Source: Chrysoperla carnea (taxonomy: Eukaryota; Arthropoda; Insecta; Neuroptera; Chrysopidae). Taken from it: DNA of 64,000 bases. The notes under the pieces were generated by a model that was not told the origin of the DNA, did not search any database, and saw only the letters and a program-made list of their open reading frames with translations. The position numbers and the translations under genes were made by a program. The stretch is from the NCBI RefSeq assembly GCF_905475395.1, contig NC_058338.1, forward strand, positions 96,457,435 through 96,521,434, given 5' to 3'. Positions 1 to 9,649 of this stretch are shown here, piece after piece; within the stretch, counting starts at the first letter, position 1; each line of letters begins with the position of its first letter.

Positions 1-243
1 ACATTAAGCTGAGCGTTCCATCTTCTGCGCTCTCTATTGCAAAAACGATTTTACGTACAAAAAAAGTTTTAGACAATATTTGGCCTCTTCATCTATTATA
101 ATAAATGTAAATACGATTGTAGGCAAAAGAAACGAGATCAAAAAACTGATTTACGCGACCTTTGACATTGTACATCTAAGGACGCGCACGCGTAACATTT
201 GTACAATATGAAAATAAAGGTGTGTACAAAAATCCTATTCACT
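1..243. repeat. Right arm of a long foldback (inverted-repeat) element
   Basis: This stretch matches the right arm of the foldback element at about 34864-35655 nearly base for base (copy at 35386-35621). The left arm would lie beyond the window edge. No coding capacity is seen. It is also the first shared block of the gene A / gene B duplication. Confidence 0.75.
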
Positions 244-264
244 TTACAAAAAATGTTTGCGTAT

Positions 265-680
265 ATAAGTTATATATCCTAGTTCACCTATATTATTAAT
301 TAGTATACTTATATAAAATATGTCAAGGACGTTATAAACAAATATGCAATGACGTATTTTATACACATCATTTATAAACAGCTTTCTAAAAACATCCCTA
401 TTAAAAACTGCATTCCAATCTATACGATACTTTCTAAAAACATACCAAAATTTAGTATATAAGCCATCGTTAAATTGATAACGATTGTCTTTTTCATTAC
501 ACAAGTTTGGCTTCTTGCACGCTTGATTGTAGCGAACTAGTGATAGAATTATAAGTTGTATAATTGTTATTGAATTTAAATTAAAATAAGTTTTAACATT
601 GTATTGTTGTTAAATTAAATAAAGTACCTATATTTTTTTATACATTCGAAATCTAAAATATAATTTATATATTTATAAAT
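265..680. other. Gene A intron segment absent from gene B
   Basis: This AT-rich piece has no counterpart in the gene B duplicate, where similarity jumps from about 36250 to the sequence matching 681 onward. The 86-codon minus-strand ORF in it has no recognisable domain and I do not call it a gene. Nothing else is seen. Confidence 0.4.
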
Positions 681-960
681 AACAACTCTCGAATTTAAAG
701 TATTCGTCTAATGTTTACCAGTTATGAGTTAGAGAGAGATTTTAATTGAACCGGAAAACTTAGATTGAATTCAATACCCGTATAAAATGTACGCCTTTGA
801 AATTAATCAACTTATTTTTCGAGCTTCACGCATAAATATTGTTAAAAAAGACAATTAACAATTTTTTGAGATTTTAAATCTGAATCTATTTTTGATACCA
901 GATTGATGCAGTTTTTGCTAGCGCAATAAGTGAATGAAATATGAGCGTTTCTGATATTAC

Positions 961-2970
961 CGGTATGAACAAATTGATGGTTATTTAAGTAATCCAATGT
1001 TTTAAATTTTTTATTACAAATACCACAAGAATAATTCCTCTCTTCCACATGCGTACGTTTTTTATGTTTAGCTAAATAAATTTTACTTTTGAATTTATTT
1101 TTACAAATTTCACATTCAAAGTTTCTTTCGTTTAAATGTGTTACAGAATGTTTACGAAAGTTGCTACCATCTGTAAATTTGCTATCTAAAAATAAAACAT
1201 GAAATTTAAATTAATATATAGAAAAAAAAGTTTCTGTAAATATTATCACGATCTTTTAATCGAAAATTGGGTATTTGCATGGAATTTATTTTTCGAATTT
1301 CTTAACAAAATATGAAAAAAACCGTAAGCGAGATGACAAAAAGTGAAATTAAAATTAAAATCGGCCAAGAAATAAATACGGATGATATAAGCATTTTAAG
1401 TCAGTGTATCTATCAGCCATTTGCTGTAACATAGCTACTCCATGTTAAATTCTGTTTTATGCTAGAATGAGATAAAAACAAAACTTTGATGGTTTTTTTA
1501 TTGGTTGTTTTAAGTTATTCGAAAAAAAATATTCTCATCTGTTTGTTACATGAATAAGTTTTTAATAAAGCAAAATAAAAAAAAAATCATGAAAATACCC
1601 AATTACAGATTTAATCGAGGAAATAAACCCGAAAAATAATCTAACCAAGGAAGCGACTCCTCGTCATTTGATTTTTATGGAAGTCGGTGGAAAATGTTTG
1701 TCTGAGTCCATAAGGTGGGACAGAAGTACTCCACTTCCAGACACCACATTCTCTTTATTTAAAATTAAAAAAAAAAAACAACTATTGGATTTCATATTTT
1801 GGACAATTTTTAGCTATTTTTTATTCCTTACATTTTTTATCTAACCTCACCGTTTGCGAAATAAGAGCATTTGAAAAACAAAAATGTAGATCTCAATGAA
1901 ACTTATAGACAGCATAACGAAAAATTACATTTTTCTAAGCAATTGCTTACTATGACTCATCGCGCGAGAGGTCACCAAAGTTGCGTACTCTCGAGCAAAG
2001 CATATTTAAAAGCAGCTTATGCGCCTCTAAAACATTATTACTGAGTTAATCGATGAGTCACATCCGTTGGTAAAGACCAACACCTTGTTTTTAAATGAAT
2101 GAACAAAAATATTTACCACATTGAGTACAATGATAAGGTTTTTCTCCAGTATGTCTTCGTACGTGAATTGTATAATCATAAACATTTGAAAAAGATTTCC
2201 CACAATGCGGACATAAATGAAATTTATCTGCATGAGTCTAACAAAGAAAATAAATAAATAATACAAAGTTATTGTTAAGTTATAAAACCTTTAACAACAT
2301 CAACATCAATTTTTATTAAATCATTACCAACCTTTTGATGTTCATTACACAATTCTAAACTTTGAAATCTCTGACCACACTTTTCGCACGTTACATGTTC
2401 ATTTAAATGCTCTTTTAAAATATTTTTGCATCCAAAATCTTGTTTACATATTTTACAACGATTTATTTCCGGTGAATGTTTTCTTACATCATCTAGTGAA
2501 TGAAAATTCTCATCACAGTACATACATTTCATTATGATTGAATGCGTTAGTTTCAAATGTTTATATAATTTTGTTTTTAAATGAAATCTCATTTCACATT
2601 CTTCACATTTATATTTTTTAATTTTATTGTGCTTCTCTGTAACATTATCATTTATTGCATCATTTGTATCGTTAATTTCTATTTCTTTGTCATGAATGAA
2701 TTCATCTTTAACAGAAATGAATTCTTTTTTAATAGTGTCACTTGTAGTTGCTTCTTCTGAATTATAAAAATTAAAAGAATTATCTTCATTTTTAAAATCA
2801 TCATCTTCATCTATTGCAACTTCTAATTTTATGTGGTGTTGTGCGTTTGTAATAATTTCTTCTAATAATTTTAGGGTTGATAAATATTGGATTTTTAATT
2901 TATAAGATTGTTTCAAATAGTTTGAACATTCAAGACAGATATTTTTGGGTAACAAATCATCAGCAGATAT
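961..2970 (-). CDS. ZAD-C2H2 zinc-finger gene A, exons 4 to 2 (partial gene)
   Basis: Likely a sequence-specific DNA-binding nuclear regulator of the ZAD-C2H2 family. Exon 2 is 2970-2332 (639 nt, phase 0): it starts after a TATAG acceptor, supplies the second ZAD cysteine pair (ICLEC), an acidic linker and C2H2 fingers (KYKCEEC, NRCKIC, VTCEKC). Exon 3 is 2237-2117 (121 nt) with a finger and a TGEKP linker. Exon 4 is 1185-961 (225 nt) with two further fingers, ending at a GTAATATC donor. Exon 1 is at 20780-20625, beyond a 16.4-kb Polinton lying in intron 1. The terminal exon, present in genes B to E, must lie left of the window. Exon 4 has one extra Lys codon compared with gene B, lengthening a His-His spacing from three to four residues. 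Splice positions are inferred from five paralogues and are consistent in phase. Confidence 0.85.
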
Positions 2971-3654
2971 CTATAAAATTATACAAAACAAGTGAAAACA
3001 AACAATTGACTAAATTAATTGTTGAAATAGTCTGTATAGAAAGTGTTGAATATCAGTGCTTGCATTATTTTTTTTTTTATAAATTAGAAGAGTTTAAAAA
3101 CCAACACAATAGGGAATAATCATGAAATTTAAATTTGGTTCAAATATTTTTTCCGTAACTTTTTTTACTTAAAATTAATTAATAAAAGTACAAATTCACT
3201 GACGCCATAGTATGTGGCTTATCAGACTTGTTGACATACTGTATGGTATTAATTATTTATATTTTGTATGATATTACCATGGATATATACTATAATTACT
3301 ACATCCGTGGATATTACACCTGTAGTAAACAGTACATTGAACTGTCACCAACTGACAGCTCACATATCAATACGTCATAAACAGAGAGCGCCAAAAGGAT
3401 TTCGTTTAAACATCTCAAAATTATGATCTATTTTAAATATTTTTTTACACTAAATTACAGCATTTTTAACTGTATTTATATTTTTTACTATGTTATAAAG
3501 GTGTAAACAATGAATTAAAAATATTAAAAAAATGCATGAATATTCATGAATATTATGTTTACATTTATTTGGTTTTCTACAATTTTTTTTTGTTTTTCGA
3601 GAATGTTTCACACAACTACCAGTTGAAGCAAAATTTTCAACTCTCACACTATAC
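2971..3654. other. Gene A intron 1, left part before the Polinton
   Basis: Bases 2971-3394 match gene B intron 1 (38522-38941) closely. Bases 3395-3654 are missing from gene B but resemble dispersed repeat sequence seen near 43560-43700 in the opposite orientation, so gene B has probably lost them. The short ORFs here are not credible genes. Confidence 0.6.
3649..3654. other. Left target-site duplication of the Polinton (CTATAC)
   Basis: The hexamer abutting the left terminal repeat is ctatac; the one abutting the right terminal repeat (20066-20071) is ctctac, five of six bases identical. A 6-bp target duplication is the known Polinton/Maverick signature. Confidence 0.7.
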
Positions 3655-4626
3655 AGTAGAATAGTCATGCCGGTTCAGCCCACTTTGATGGTAGACAAAA
3701 AGGGCAAACCTACTGAGAAGGAAACCTTGGATGGTACACGAAAGTGGGCGTGGCTGACAGGGCGTTAGTGTGTTTCTTGGCGGAAGTGGGGCTTAAAGAG
3801 GTGGGCGTGGCTGACAGGGTTTTAGTGTGTTTCTTGGCGGAAGTGGGGCTTAAAAGGGGCGGGAATTGGACGTTAGATGAGATAATTGGGCGGTAAATTT
3901 AAATATGGCGCCTGGGCGTGTTTGTACGTTTAAGGGGCGTTAACATTTGACCTCGATACTATGACGTCATCCTTATGCAAGTATGAACATGTCTGATTTA
4001 AATATGGCGCCTGGACGTGTTTGCTTGTTTAAGGGGCGTTAACATTTGACTTCGATACTATGACGTCATCCTTATGCAAGTATGAACATGTCTGAATTCC
4101 AAGAAAAAATAATTATTTTGTATATTATTATGGTAGTCTGATTAGTCAGCAATTCTCAAGAATATGTTGAAATAGATAACATTTGACCTTGAAAAATATG
4201 ATGTCATCATCCTGTTACAAGTTCAAACTTGTTTGAATCGCCTTTGATCTTAAAATAATTTTACACGTGTTATGAGATTAGATAATAATTTGCAAGTATG
4301 AACATGTCTGAATTCCAAGAAAAAATAATTAGTTTGAATATTATTATGAGAGTCTGATTAATCAGCAATTCTCAAGAATATGTTGAAATAGATAACATCT
4401 AACCTTGAAAAATATGATATCATCATCCTGTTACAAGTTCAAACTTGTTTGAATCGCCTTTGATCTTAGAATAATAATTTTACACGTGTTATGAGATTAG
4501 ATAATAATTTGCAAGTATGAACATGTCTGAATTCCAAGAAAAAATAATTAGTTTGAATATTATTATGGGAGTCTGATTAGTCGGCAATTCTCAAGAATAT
4601 GTTGAAATAGATAACATTTGACCTTG
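3655..4626. repeat. Polinton left terminal inverted repeat, with internal tandem modules
   Basis: It matches the right end in inverse orientation. It has three kinds of tandem module: about 58 bp with GTGGGCGTGGCTGACAGGG (two copies, about 3742-3855), about 100 bp with the TGACGTCA palindrome (about 3898-4095, palindromes at 3962-3969 and 4061-4068), and about 217 bp units with CACGTG (4075-4291, 4292-4510, partial to 4626). The right end carries different module numbers, so the two repeats differ in length. Confidence 0.85.
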
Positions 4627-4840
4627 TGCAGATAAGATTTGTTGTTACGACTATATTTATATGTAATACGATGTAATGTAAGGTTTTATTTAATAAAAAT
4701 CTTATAAATATTTTTTGTATATATTAATGATTAAAATTTACATTAAAAAAAATATACAGAAAAAAAATTATTATTATGAATCTGAAAAAAAAGCGACTTA
4801 CATATAAAAAATTGTTATTCACATAAAGTATTGGGTGACA
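4627..4840. other. AT-rich spacer between terminal repeat and ATPase gene
   Basis: This is the 3' side of the minus-strand ATPase gene. Poly(A/T) runs only; no gene is seen. Confidence 0.4.
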
Positions 4841-5848
4841 CTACAGTTCAATAAATTCATAAAATCCATTCCTATAACGACCAGCATTCATAGAGAAATT
4901 TTTCATTATTACAACAAATCCATTTATTGAACTCCAACAATGTCGACATAAATCATGAAATTTTTGAAAATTCATATCAGAGCCAACATGATCGTAGAAT
5001 ATGTGTTTTAGATTCATTTCGTCCGTTTTGAATAACACCAAGCAATTAACATTGTCCCTTATGTTATGCTTTGGAACACGTGCGTAGCTCTGACATAGGT
5101 AGAAACAATCAATTTTTCGATGACGGCCCATACTAAAGTATTCTCTAATTCTCTGTTGTGAATGACAGCTCACATCATCAAAAATGAAAAGACTTTTTTC
5201 TCGAGCTTCATTCGGACTAAGAATTTCACTGGTATCACTAAATGGAAAATAGCCAACCCCCTCCACCAATTTTAAAGTCTCTTCTAGTAATTGATATTTC
5301 GGTTGGTAAAGAGATTTACTGTACACATAAATGTTTTCAAAGCGTAAACCGTTTTCATCATAAATTAAATTCAACATAACATTGGTTTTACCACAACCAC
5401 TAGGGCCACATATTATTGTTCGTAGTGAATCTGAAAATAGAGGACCATGATATGTTTGCGTGTCTGTATTTTCTGGTACAGTAGAACCTCGATAACTTAA
5501 ACCTCGGTAACATAAAAACCTCTGTTACTTCAAAAAATACTATGTTCCCTTCCCATCAGAGCCCAAAACCTCTATAACTTAAAATACGCAACCTCTATAA
5601 CTTAAATAAATAATCTCTGTACAGGCCCTCAGTAACTACATTGAAACATGTACATACCTCTATATTAACTAGGGTACATAGAAGCATGTACATACCTCTA
5701 TATTAACCTTTACCTAACATAGACCCTTGATAACTTAAAACCTCTATAACTTAAAATATTTTGTGTTTCCCTTGGACTTTAACTTATCGAGGTTCTACTG
5801 TATTAAATTTTCAACACTCAGAGCGGGTTGTTGTTTATGAAAACGCAT
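4841..5848 (-). pseudogene. ATP: Polinton FtsK/HerA-type DNA-packaging ATPase, interrupted by a MITE
   Basis: The known role of this family is ATP-driven packaging of DNA into the capsid. Walker A (GPSGCGKTN) is encoded at about 5380-5405 and Walker B (SLFIFDD) lies within 5150-5200. The C-terminal part continues uninterrupted to a stop at 4841. The likely ATG is at 5848-5846, but about 24 codons later a 322-bp MITE with its duplicated TA (5479-5802) splits the gene. Removing the MITE and one TA leaves the frame open on both sides, giving roughly 227 codons, normal for Polinton ATPases. An ATG just after Walker A (5377) would give a protein without the nucleotide-binding loop. So the domain is intact but the 5' end is disrupted. 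The fold call is firm; loss of function is inferred. Confidence 0.88.
5479..5800. mobile_element. Pogo/Tigger-like MITE inside the ATPase gene
   Basis: Terminal inverted repeats CAGTAGAACCTCGATAACTT (left) and the complement at the right end (5781-5800) are flanked by TA on both sides (5477-5478, 5801-5802), as expected of the Tc1/mariner-pogo group. The interior is built of repeated CCTCTATAACTTAAA-like units and has no ORF. Confidence 0.85.
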
Positions 5849-5918
5849 TTTTAATGTAACTAGGACTAAAATTTCAATACAACCAATTTTATAAACATTT
5901 AAATATATGTGAACTTAA

Positions 5919-6692
5919 TTGTTTAAAACATTTAGTAGTATGTCATATCAGAAGCACAAAGGAAGAGGTATTGTTAACACACTTATAAATAAATTACCGT
6001 TTGAGTTACACATACCAACTTATCGATATTGTGGACCTGGAACTAAGCTGACAGAACGATTAGCGCGTGGTGATAAACCAAAAAACGCATTGGATCAGGC
6101 TTGTATGGTACATGATATAGCATATTCAATAAGTAAAGACTTAAAGGAGCGCCATCTAGCAGATAAACAATTAGCTGAAGTCGGTTGGAAACGTGCCAAA
6201 GCATCAACAAGTGGTGAAAAAGCATCCGCTTTATTCGTTATAGGCGCCATGAAGGCAAAAACTTCACTTGGTATGGGATTAAAAAAGAAAAAGACGAAAA
6301 AGTCAAAGAAAACTATAAGCTTTACAGCATCAGTGCGAAAGGCACGAAATGCATTGAAAAAATCACAACCAACGGACTTAAAAGCAGCAGTAAAAATTGC
6401 AAAAGCAGCCGTGCGAGGTCAACGTATTAAAGCACCCACACGTGTAATACCAGTTCCAAAGTCTGGTGGTGTACTTCCATTAATTCCCATATTCGCAGGA
6501 CTCTCTGCTTTAGGTGCTTTGGCTGATGGAGCGTCGGGTATTGCTAAAGCCGTTACAAATTATAAAAGTGCTCGTGATCAACTTAATGAGAGTCAAAGGA
6601 ACAACAAAACAATGGAAGCTATAGCAATGGGTAAAGGCTTGTATTTAAGACCATACAACAAAGGCATGGGATTATATTTAGCAAAAAACTAA
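5919..6692 (+). CDS. Polinton PLA2-domain protein (257 aa)
   Basis: A phospholipase-A2-like domain lies at residues about 35-75: a YRYCGPGT calcium-loop-like segment followed by DQACMVHDIAY, with the catalytic His-Asp pair and paired Cys. Similar domains occur in capsid-associated proteins of parvoviruses and adintoviruses, where they act on endosomal membranes; that role here is inferred. A Lys-rich stretch (residues about 120-135) follows, then a hydrophobic Ala/Gly segment (about 187-210), and a GLYLRPYN...GLYL tail. A second ATG eight codons in (MSYQKH) could also start it. The last codons before the stop are GCA AAA AAC TAA, placing a canonical A AAA AAC slippery site at 6683-6689, immediately ahead of the protease frame. 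Confidence 0.85.
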   Translation: MFKTFSSMSYQKHKGRGIVNTLINKLPFELHIPTYRYCGPGTKLTERLARGDKPKNALDQACMVHDIAYSISKDLKERHLADKQLAEVGWKRAKASTSGEKASALFVIGAMKAKTSLGMGLKKKKTKKSKKTISFTASVRKARNALKKSQPTDLKAAVKIAKAAVRGQRIKAPTRVIPVPKSGGVLPLIPIFAGLSALGALADGASGIAKAVTNYKSARDQLNESQRNNKTMEAIAMGKGLYLRPYNKGMGLYLAKN

Positions 6693-6740
6693 TTGAAACG
6701 CTACCACGTAGAGCACTTTACGATACGGAGCTACGTGCGT
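6683..6740 (+). promoter_or_regulatory. Predicted -1 ribosomal frameshift signal (A AAA AAC plus hairpin)
   Basis: The heptamer AAAAAAC at 6683-6689 is in the register X XXY YYZ relative to the PLA2 frame, one codon before its stop. A hairpin can form at 6698-6740: ACGC (6698-6701) with GCGT, then ACGTAG (6706-6711) with CTACGT (6731-6736), with a four-base bulge. The spacer from heptamer to stem is 8 nt, the usual distance. A -1 slip enters the protease frame exactly. The motif and pairing are seen; frameshifting itself is inferred. Confidence 0.6.
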
Positions 6741-7051
6741 ATGCTAAACAATTTAAAATTCCGTATTTTCGTGGTGTTTTTATGCGTGACACCCTACCCA
6801 AAAGACCATATAAATATGAAACAGGAATTATCAACCATGATGTATCTAAAAATAGTGGCACACACTGGACGGCATATAAAAAGTATAATCGAAATGTTAT
6901 CTATTATGATAGTTTTGGAAATTTGAGACCGCCAGCGGAAGTCATTAAATATTTTAACGGATGTGACATTCAATATAATTTTGATAGGCAACAACAGTTT
7001 AATACTCCGATTTGTGGACATCTATGTATACAATTTTTATTAAATAAATAA
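6689..7051 (+). CDS. PRO: Polinton adenain-like cysteine protease
   Basis: This is the maturation protease of the capsid genes. Catalytic residues are visible: His in GTHWTAY, Asp/Asn region YYDSFGN, and Cys in ICGHLC near the C-terminus. The frame is open from 6635 to the stop at 7049-7051, but the first ATG is at 6782 and would remove the conserved N-terminal segment (LPRRALYD...FKIPYFRGVF). There is no ATG between the preceding stop (6632-6634) and 6782. The most economical reading is entry by -1 frameshift from the PLA2 ORF at 6683-6689; loss of an original ATG, or start at 6782, are alternatives. The reading frame from 6689 gives about 120 residues, a usual Polinton protease size. Confidence 0.82.
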   Translation, partial: LIETLPRRALYDTELRAYAKQFKIPYFRGVFMRDTLPKRPYKYETGIINHDVSKNSGTHWTAYKKYNRNVIYYDSFGNLRPPAEVIKYFNGCDIQYNFDRQQQFNTPICGHLCIQFLLNK

Positions 7052-7088
7052 ACCAGCAAGTCTTGTATACACATCATTCAAAATCAAG

Positions 7089-7766
7089 ATGTCATACATG
7101 CTTACTTTTACAGGGGATAGCTCTTTTTTAACAACAGACTATTCTCCAGCAATTGAATTGGATAAAAATGAAAATTATGAAATGGGTTTAGTAGATTTAC
7201 AAGCGTACAATTCCATACCTAATATATTCAGCCAAAATAACATGTTTTATTATGATGATAAAGTCGTAGAAATACCTCCAGGATCTTATGAAGTTGAAGA
7301 TATTGAACGTTATTTAAAAGAAGCTGTAGGTGATGAGGTGACACTACAAATAAATGCTAATACAAATACATTAAAATGTGAAATAAAGTGTACTGTGATA
7401 ATAAACTGTGAACCATCAGATTCTGTTTGTCGCATGTTGGGATTTAATAAACGAAAACTAGATGCAAATAAAAGACATGAAAGTGACAATACAGTTAATA
7501 TTTTACCTGTAGAAACAATTTATGTTCAATGTAATATTACAAATGGATCATATCATAACAACGAAATCAGTCACACATTGTTTCATTTTTCATCAAATCT
7601 ACCACCAGGCTATAAAATTGTGATACATCCTATGAATGTTATTTATTTACCAATCAACTGTCAAACTATAAGCAACATTACGCTCATGTTAGTGGACCAA
7701 ACAGGTAAATTAGTTAACTTTCGAGGTGAAAACATTACAATTGGATTACACTTGAAAAAGATATAA
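7089..7766 (+). CDS. PY: Polinton minor capsid (penton-like) protein, 225 aa
   Basis: This matches the single-jelly-roll minor capsid family of Polintons by its N-terminal segment (ELDKNENYEMGLVDLQAYNSIPNI, quoted here only in part: MGLVDLQAYNSIPNI) and its C-terminal VDQTGKLVNFRGENITIGLH segment. The composition is beta-rich without membrane segments. It would form the capsid vertices. The start follows the protease stop by 37 nt. Its stop overlaps the next start in a TAATG junction (7764-7768). Confidence 0.85.
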   Translation: MSYMLTFTGDSSFLTTDYSPAIELDKNENYEMGLVDLQAYNSIPNIFSQNNMFYYDDKVVEIPPGSYEVEDIERYLKEAVGDEVTLQINANTNTLKCEIKCTVIINCEPSDSVCRMLGFNKRKLDANKRHESDNTVNILPVETIYVQCNITNGSYHNNEISHTLFHFSSNLPPGYKIVIHPMNVIYLPINCQTISNITLMLVDQTGKLVNFRGENITIGLHLKKI

Positions 7767-8056
7767 TGGGTTTTGTATTTAATCATCCTACACGTTATGC
7801 TGGAGGCAGTGTTTCTACAAACCGTCCGATAAAACAACCTCAATCGAGCAACAATAGAATAAAAAATCACAAACAGTTATCATACGAAAATAGAAAATTT
7901 CTTCAATCAAGTTGGCTTAAAACTAAAACGGCCAATTGTTGGGTAAAATTTAGTTGTTGGCTTAAAATAAAGAAATCAGTTATACGAATAAAATTCAATT
8001 GTATTAAGAAGAAGAAGAAGAATGGCAGAAATATTAGAAGTGACCAATGTACCTGA
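7766..8056 (+). CDS. Small basic Polinton ORF between minor and major capsid genes
   Basis: The ATG shares its A with the stop codon of the minor capsid gene (TAATG). The N-terminus (MGFVFNHPTRYAGGSVSTN) and the FLQS segment recall a short conserved ORF that often lies in this position in Polinton-like elements; its function is unknown to me. The 96-residue product is Lys/Arg-rich, and its C-terminal third, including a poly-Lys run from GAAGAAG repeats, looks degenerate. The last 35 nt overlap the major capsid start in another frame. Confidence 0.55.
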   Translation: MGFVFNHPTRYAGGSVSTNRPIKQPQSSNNRIKNHKQLSYENRKFLQSSWLKTKTANCWVKFSCWLKIKKSVIRIKFNCIKKKKKNGRNIRSDQCT

Positions 8057-9218
8057 GTACGATAATGTTATTTCAGGACTAGAGTATCACAACCACCAAG
8101 CTTATAATTCATCGAAATTTGAGCGAAGCGATGAGAGTAGAATTTGCATTCAATCACAAGACTTGTACACATTACCAAGTGAAAGTGTTTTAAATATCGA
8201 AGGTCAAGTGACTGATGATGATGCTACAAATGCAGCCAGCTTCATATCGAATGCTATATCATTTATGTTTCATGAAATTCGTTATGAAATTGGTGGTAAG
8301 GTAATTGATGTGATTAATAACGCAGGCATCGTTAGCACTATAAAAAACTATCTATCCCTAAACGAAAATCAAAGTAAAGCTTTAGAGAATGCTGGCTTTG
8401 GTGAAAATTTTAAAAAGGATGTTGCTGGTTACTTCAATGTTCGTATTCCATTGAAAATGTATATGGGTTTTTTTGAAGATTATCCTAAAATTCTCGTAAA
8501 CATGAAACAAGAAATCGTTATTGTTCGTGCAAATGATGATATTAATTGTTTTACCTCAACTGTCGCAACAAGCAAACCTAAAATTAAAATCAACAAATTA
8601 GAATGGTGTGTTCTATACGTTAAAGTGTCTGATAAAATGCGAGTCAAATTATACGACTTAGTCAATCAAAATGATGATTTGAGGTTATGGTTTCGATCAA
8701 TGGAATGTCTACTTATACCAGAACTACCATTAACTGATAGGCATGTGTGGAGTGTTAAAACTAGTGTAGAATGTCCTAACTACGCTGTTATCTGTTTCCA
8801 AACAAATCGTGACCGCAACATTTTAAAAGATTCCAGTCAGTTTGACTATTGTAACATAACAAATTTGAAAGTCTATTTAAATGGTGAAGCCTACCCATAT
8901 GTGAATTTGAATCTAAATTACACAAACAATCAAACAGCGTTACTGTATGAAATGTATTGTAATTTTCAAAAATCGTACTATAAACGCTCTATAACAGAAC
9001 CATTGCTAGATAAAGAAACGTTTATAAATAAATCATCTCTATTTGTCATTGACTGTTCTAAGCACCCAGAGTCACTTAAATCTACAACAGTGGACTTGCG
9101 CGTTGAGTTTGAAGCTAGTGTTAATTTCCCAGCTAAAACGCGTGCGTATTGTATAGTGTTCCATGATCGATTATTTAAATACAATCCACTTACGAATATT
9201 GTGAATAGAGTAGTTTAA
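8022..9218 (+). CDS. PX: Polinton double-jelly-roll major capsid protein, 398 aa
   Basis: The sequence has the pattern of the insect Polinton double-jelly-roll-like family: N-terminal VTNVPEYDN, ISFMFHEIRYEIGGKVID, YMGFFEDYPKILVN, CFQTNRDRN, NLKVYLNGEAYPYVNLN and the terminal FPAKTRAYCIVFHDRLF. No stop or frameshift interrupts it and the length is usual for this family. The product would form the hexagonal capsomers. The stop is followed after one base by the next ATG (TAAAATGG). Confidence 0.9.
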   Translation: MAEILEVTNVPEYDNVISGLEYHNHQAYNSSKFERSDESRICIQSQDLYTLPSESVLNIEGQVTDDDATNAASFISNAISFMFHEIRYEIGGKVIDVINNAGIVSTIKNYLSLNENQSKALENAGFGENFKKDVAGYFNVRIPLKMYMGFFEDYPKILVNMKQEIVIVRANDDINCFTSTVATSKPKIKINKLEWCVLYVKVSDKMRVKLYDLVNQNDDLRLWFRSMECLLIPELPLTDRHVWSVKTSVECPNYAVICFQTNRDRNILKDSSQFDYCNITNLKVYLNGEAYPYVNLNLNYTNNQTALLYEMYCNFQKSYYKRSITEPLLDKETFINKSSLFVIDCSKHPESLKSTTVDLRVEFEASVNFPAKTRAYCIVFHDRLFKYNPLTNIVNRVV

Positions 9219-9219
9219 A

Positions 9220-9649
9220 ATGGCGTACATAGTGGACGTACAGGGTTTCAAAGTAAACAATGAATTCATCGTTAAAGAACTTAGTTTTGTGGATACAAAT
9301 GGTAACCACTTTGGACATTATGTATTCAAACCGCCATTTCCATTTAACACATTAAGTGATTCGGATAAGAGAAAAGCAATTTGGCTCTCAAATAATTACC
9401 ATGGCTTATACTGGAATCAAGGAGCCACCGATTATTGCGAGTTATCAACCATTTTAACACACATTGCTAATCATAATTAGCAATATATACTGCAAAGTTA
9501 TATACTGCAAAGTTGAAGAAAAGAAAATTTGGATTAAAAAATTAATTCGAAATTCAACAAGGGCAGTCCACATTGAAAATTTGGATGGTGGAAAACCGCT
9601 CCATAAGAATGACAGTGTATCAAAAGCTCTATGCATCTATCAACATTAA
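9220..9649 (+). pseudogene. Conserved Polinton ORF after the capsid gene, frameshifted
   Basis: The N-terminal 86 codons (MAYIVDVQGFKVNNEFIVKE ... NYHGLYWNQG) belong to a family I recognise next to capsid genes in insect Polintons; its function is not known to me. A stop falls at 9478-9480, but coding-like sequence continues in the +1 frame to 9649 (KIWIKKLIRNSTRAVHIENL). Just after the stop a 15-bp unit (atactgcaaagttat) is present twice in tandem at about 9486-9516. I read this as one gene broken by an indel near 9464-9480, with its C-terminus lost. Confidence 0.6.

Noticed and set aside
6043..6225. Minus-strand ORFs inside the PLA2, protease and capsid genes (also 6794-7021, 7661-7870, 8480-8665, 8978-9184)
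   Set aside because: They are antisense shadows of well-supported genes and have no recognisable domain.
6693..6926. 77-codon plus-strand ORF starting with TTG right after the PLA2 stop
   Set aside because: It overlaps the protease in another frame; the protease frame carries the catalytic residues.
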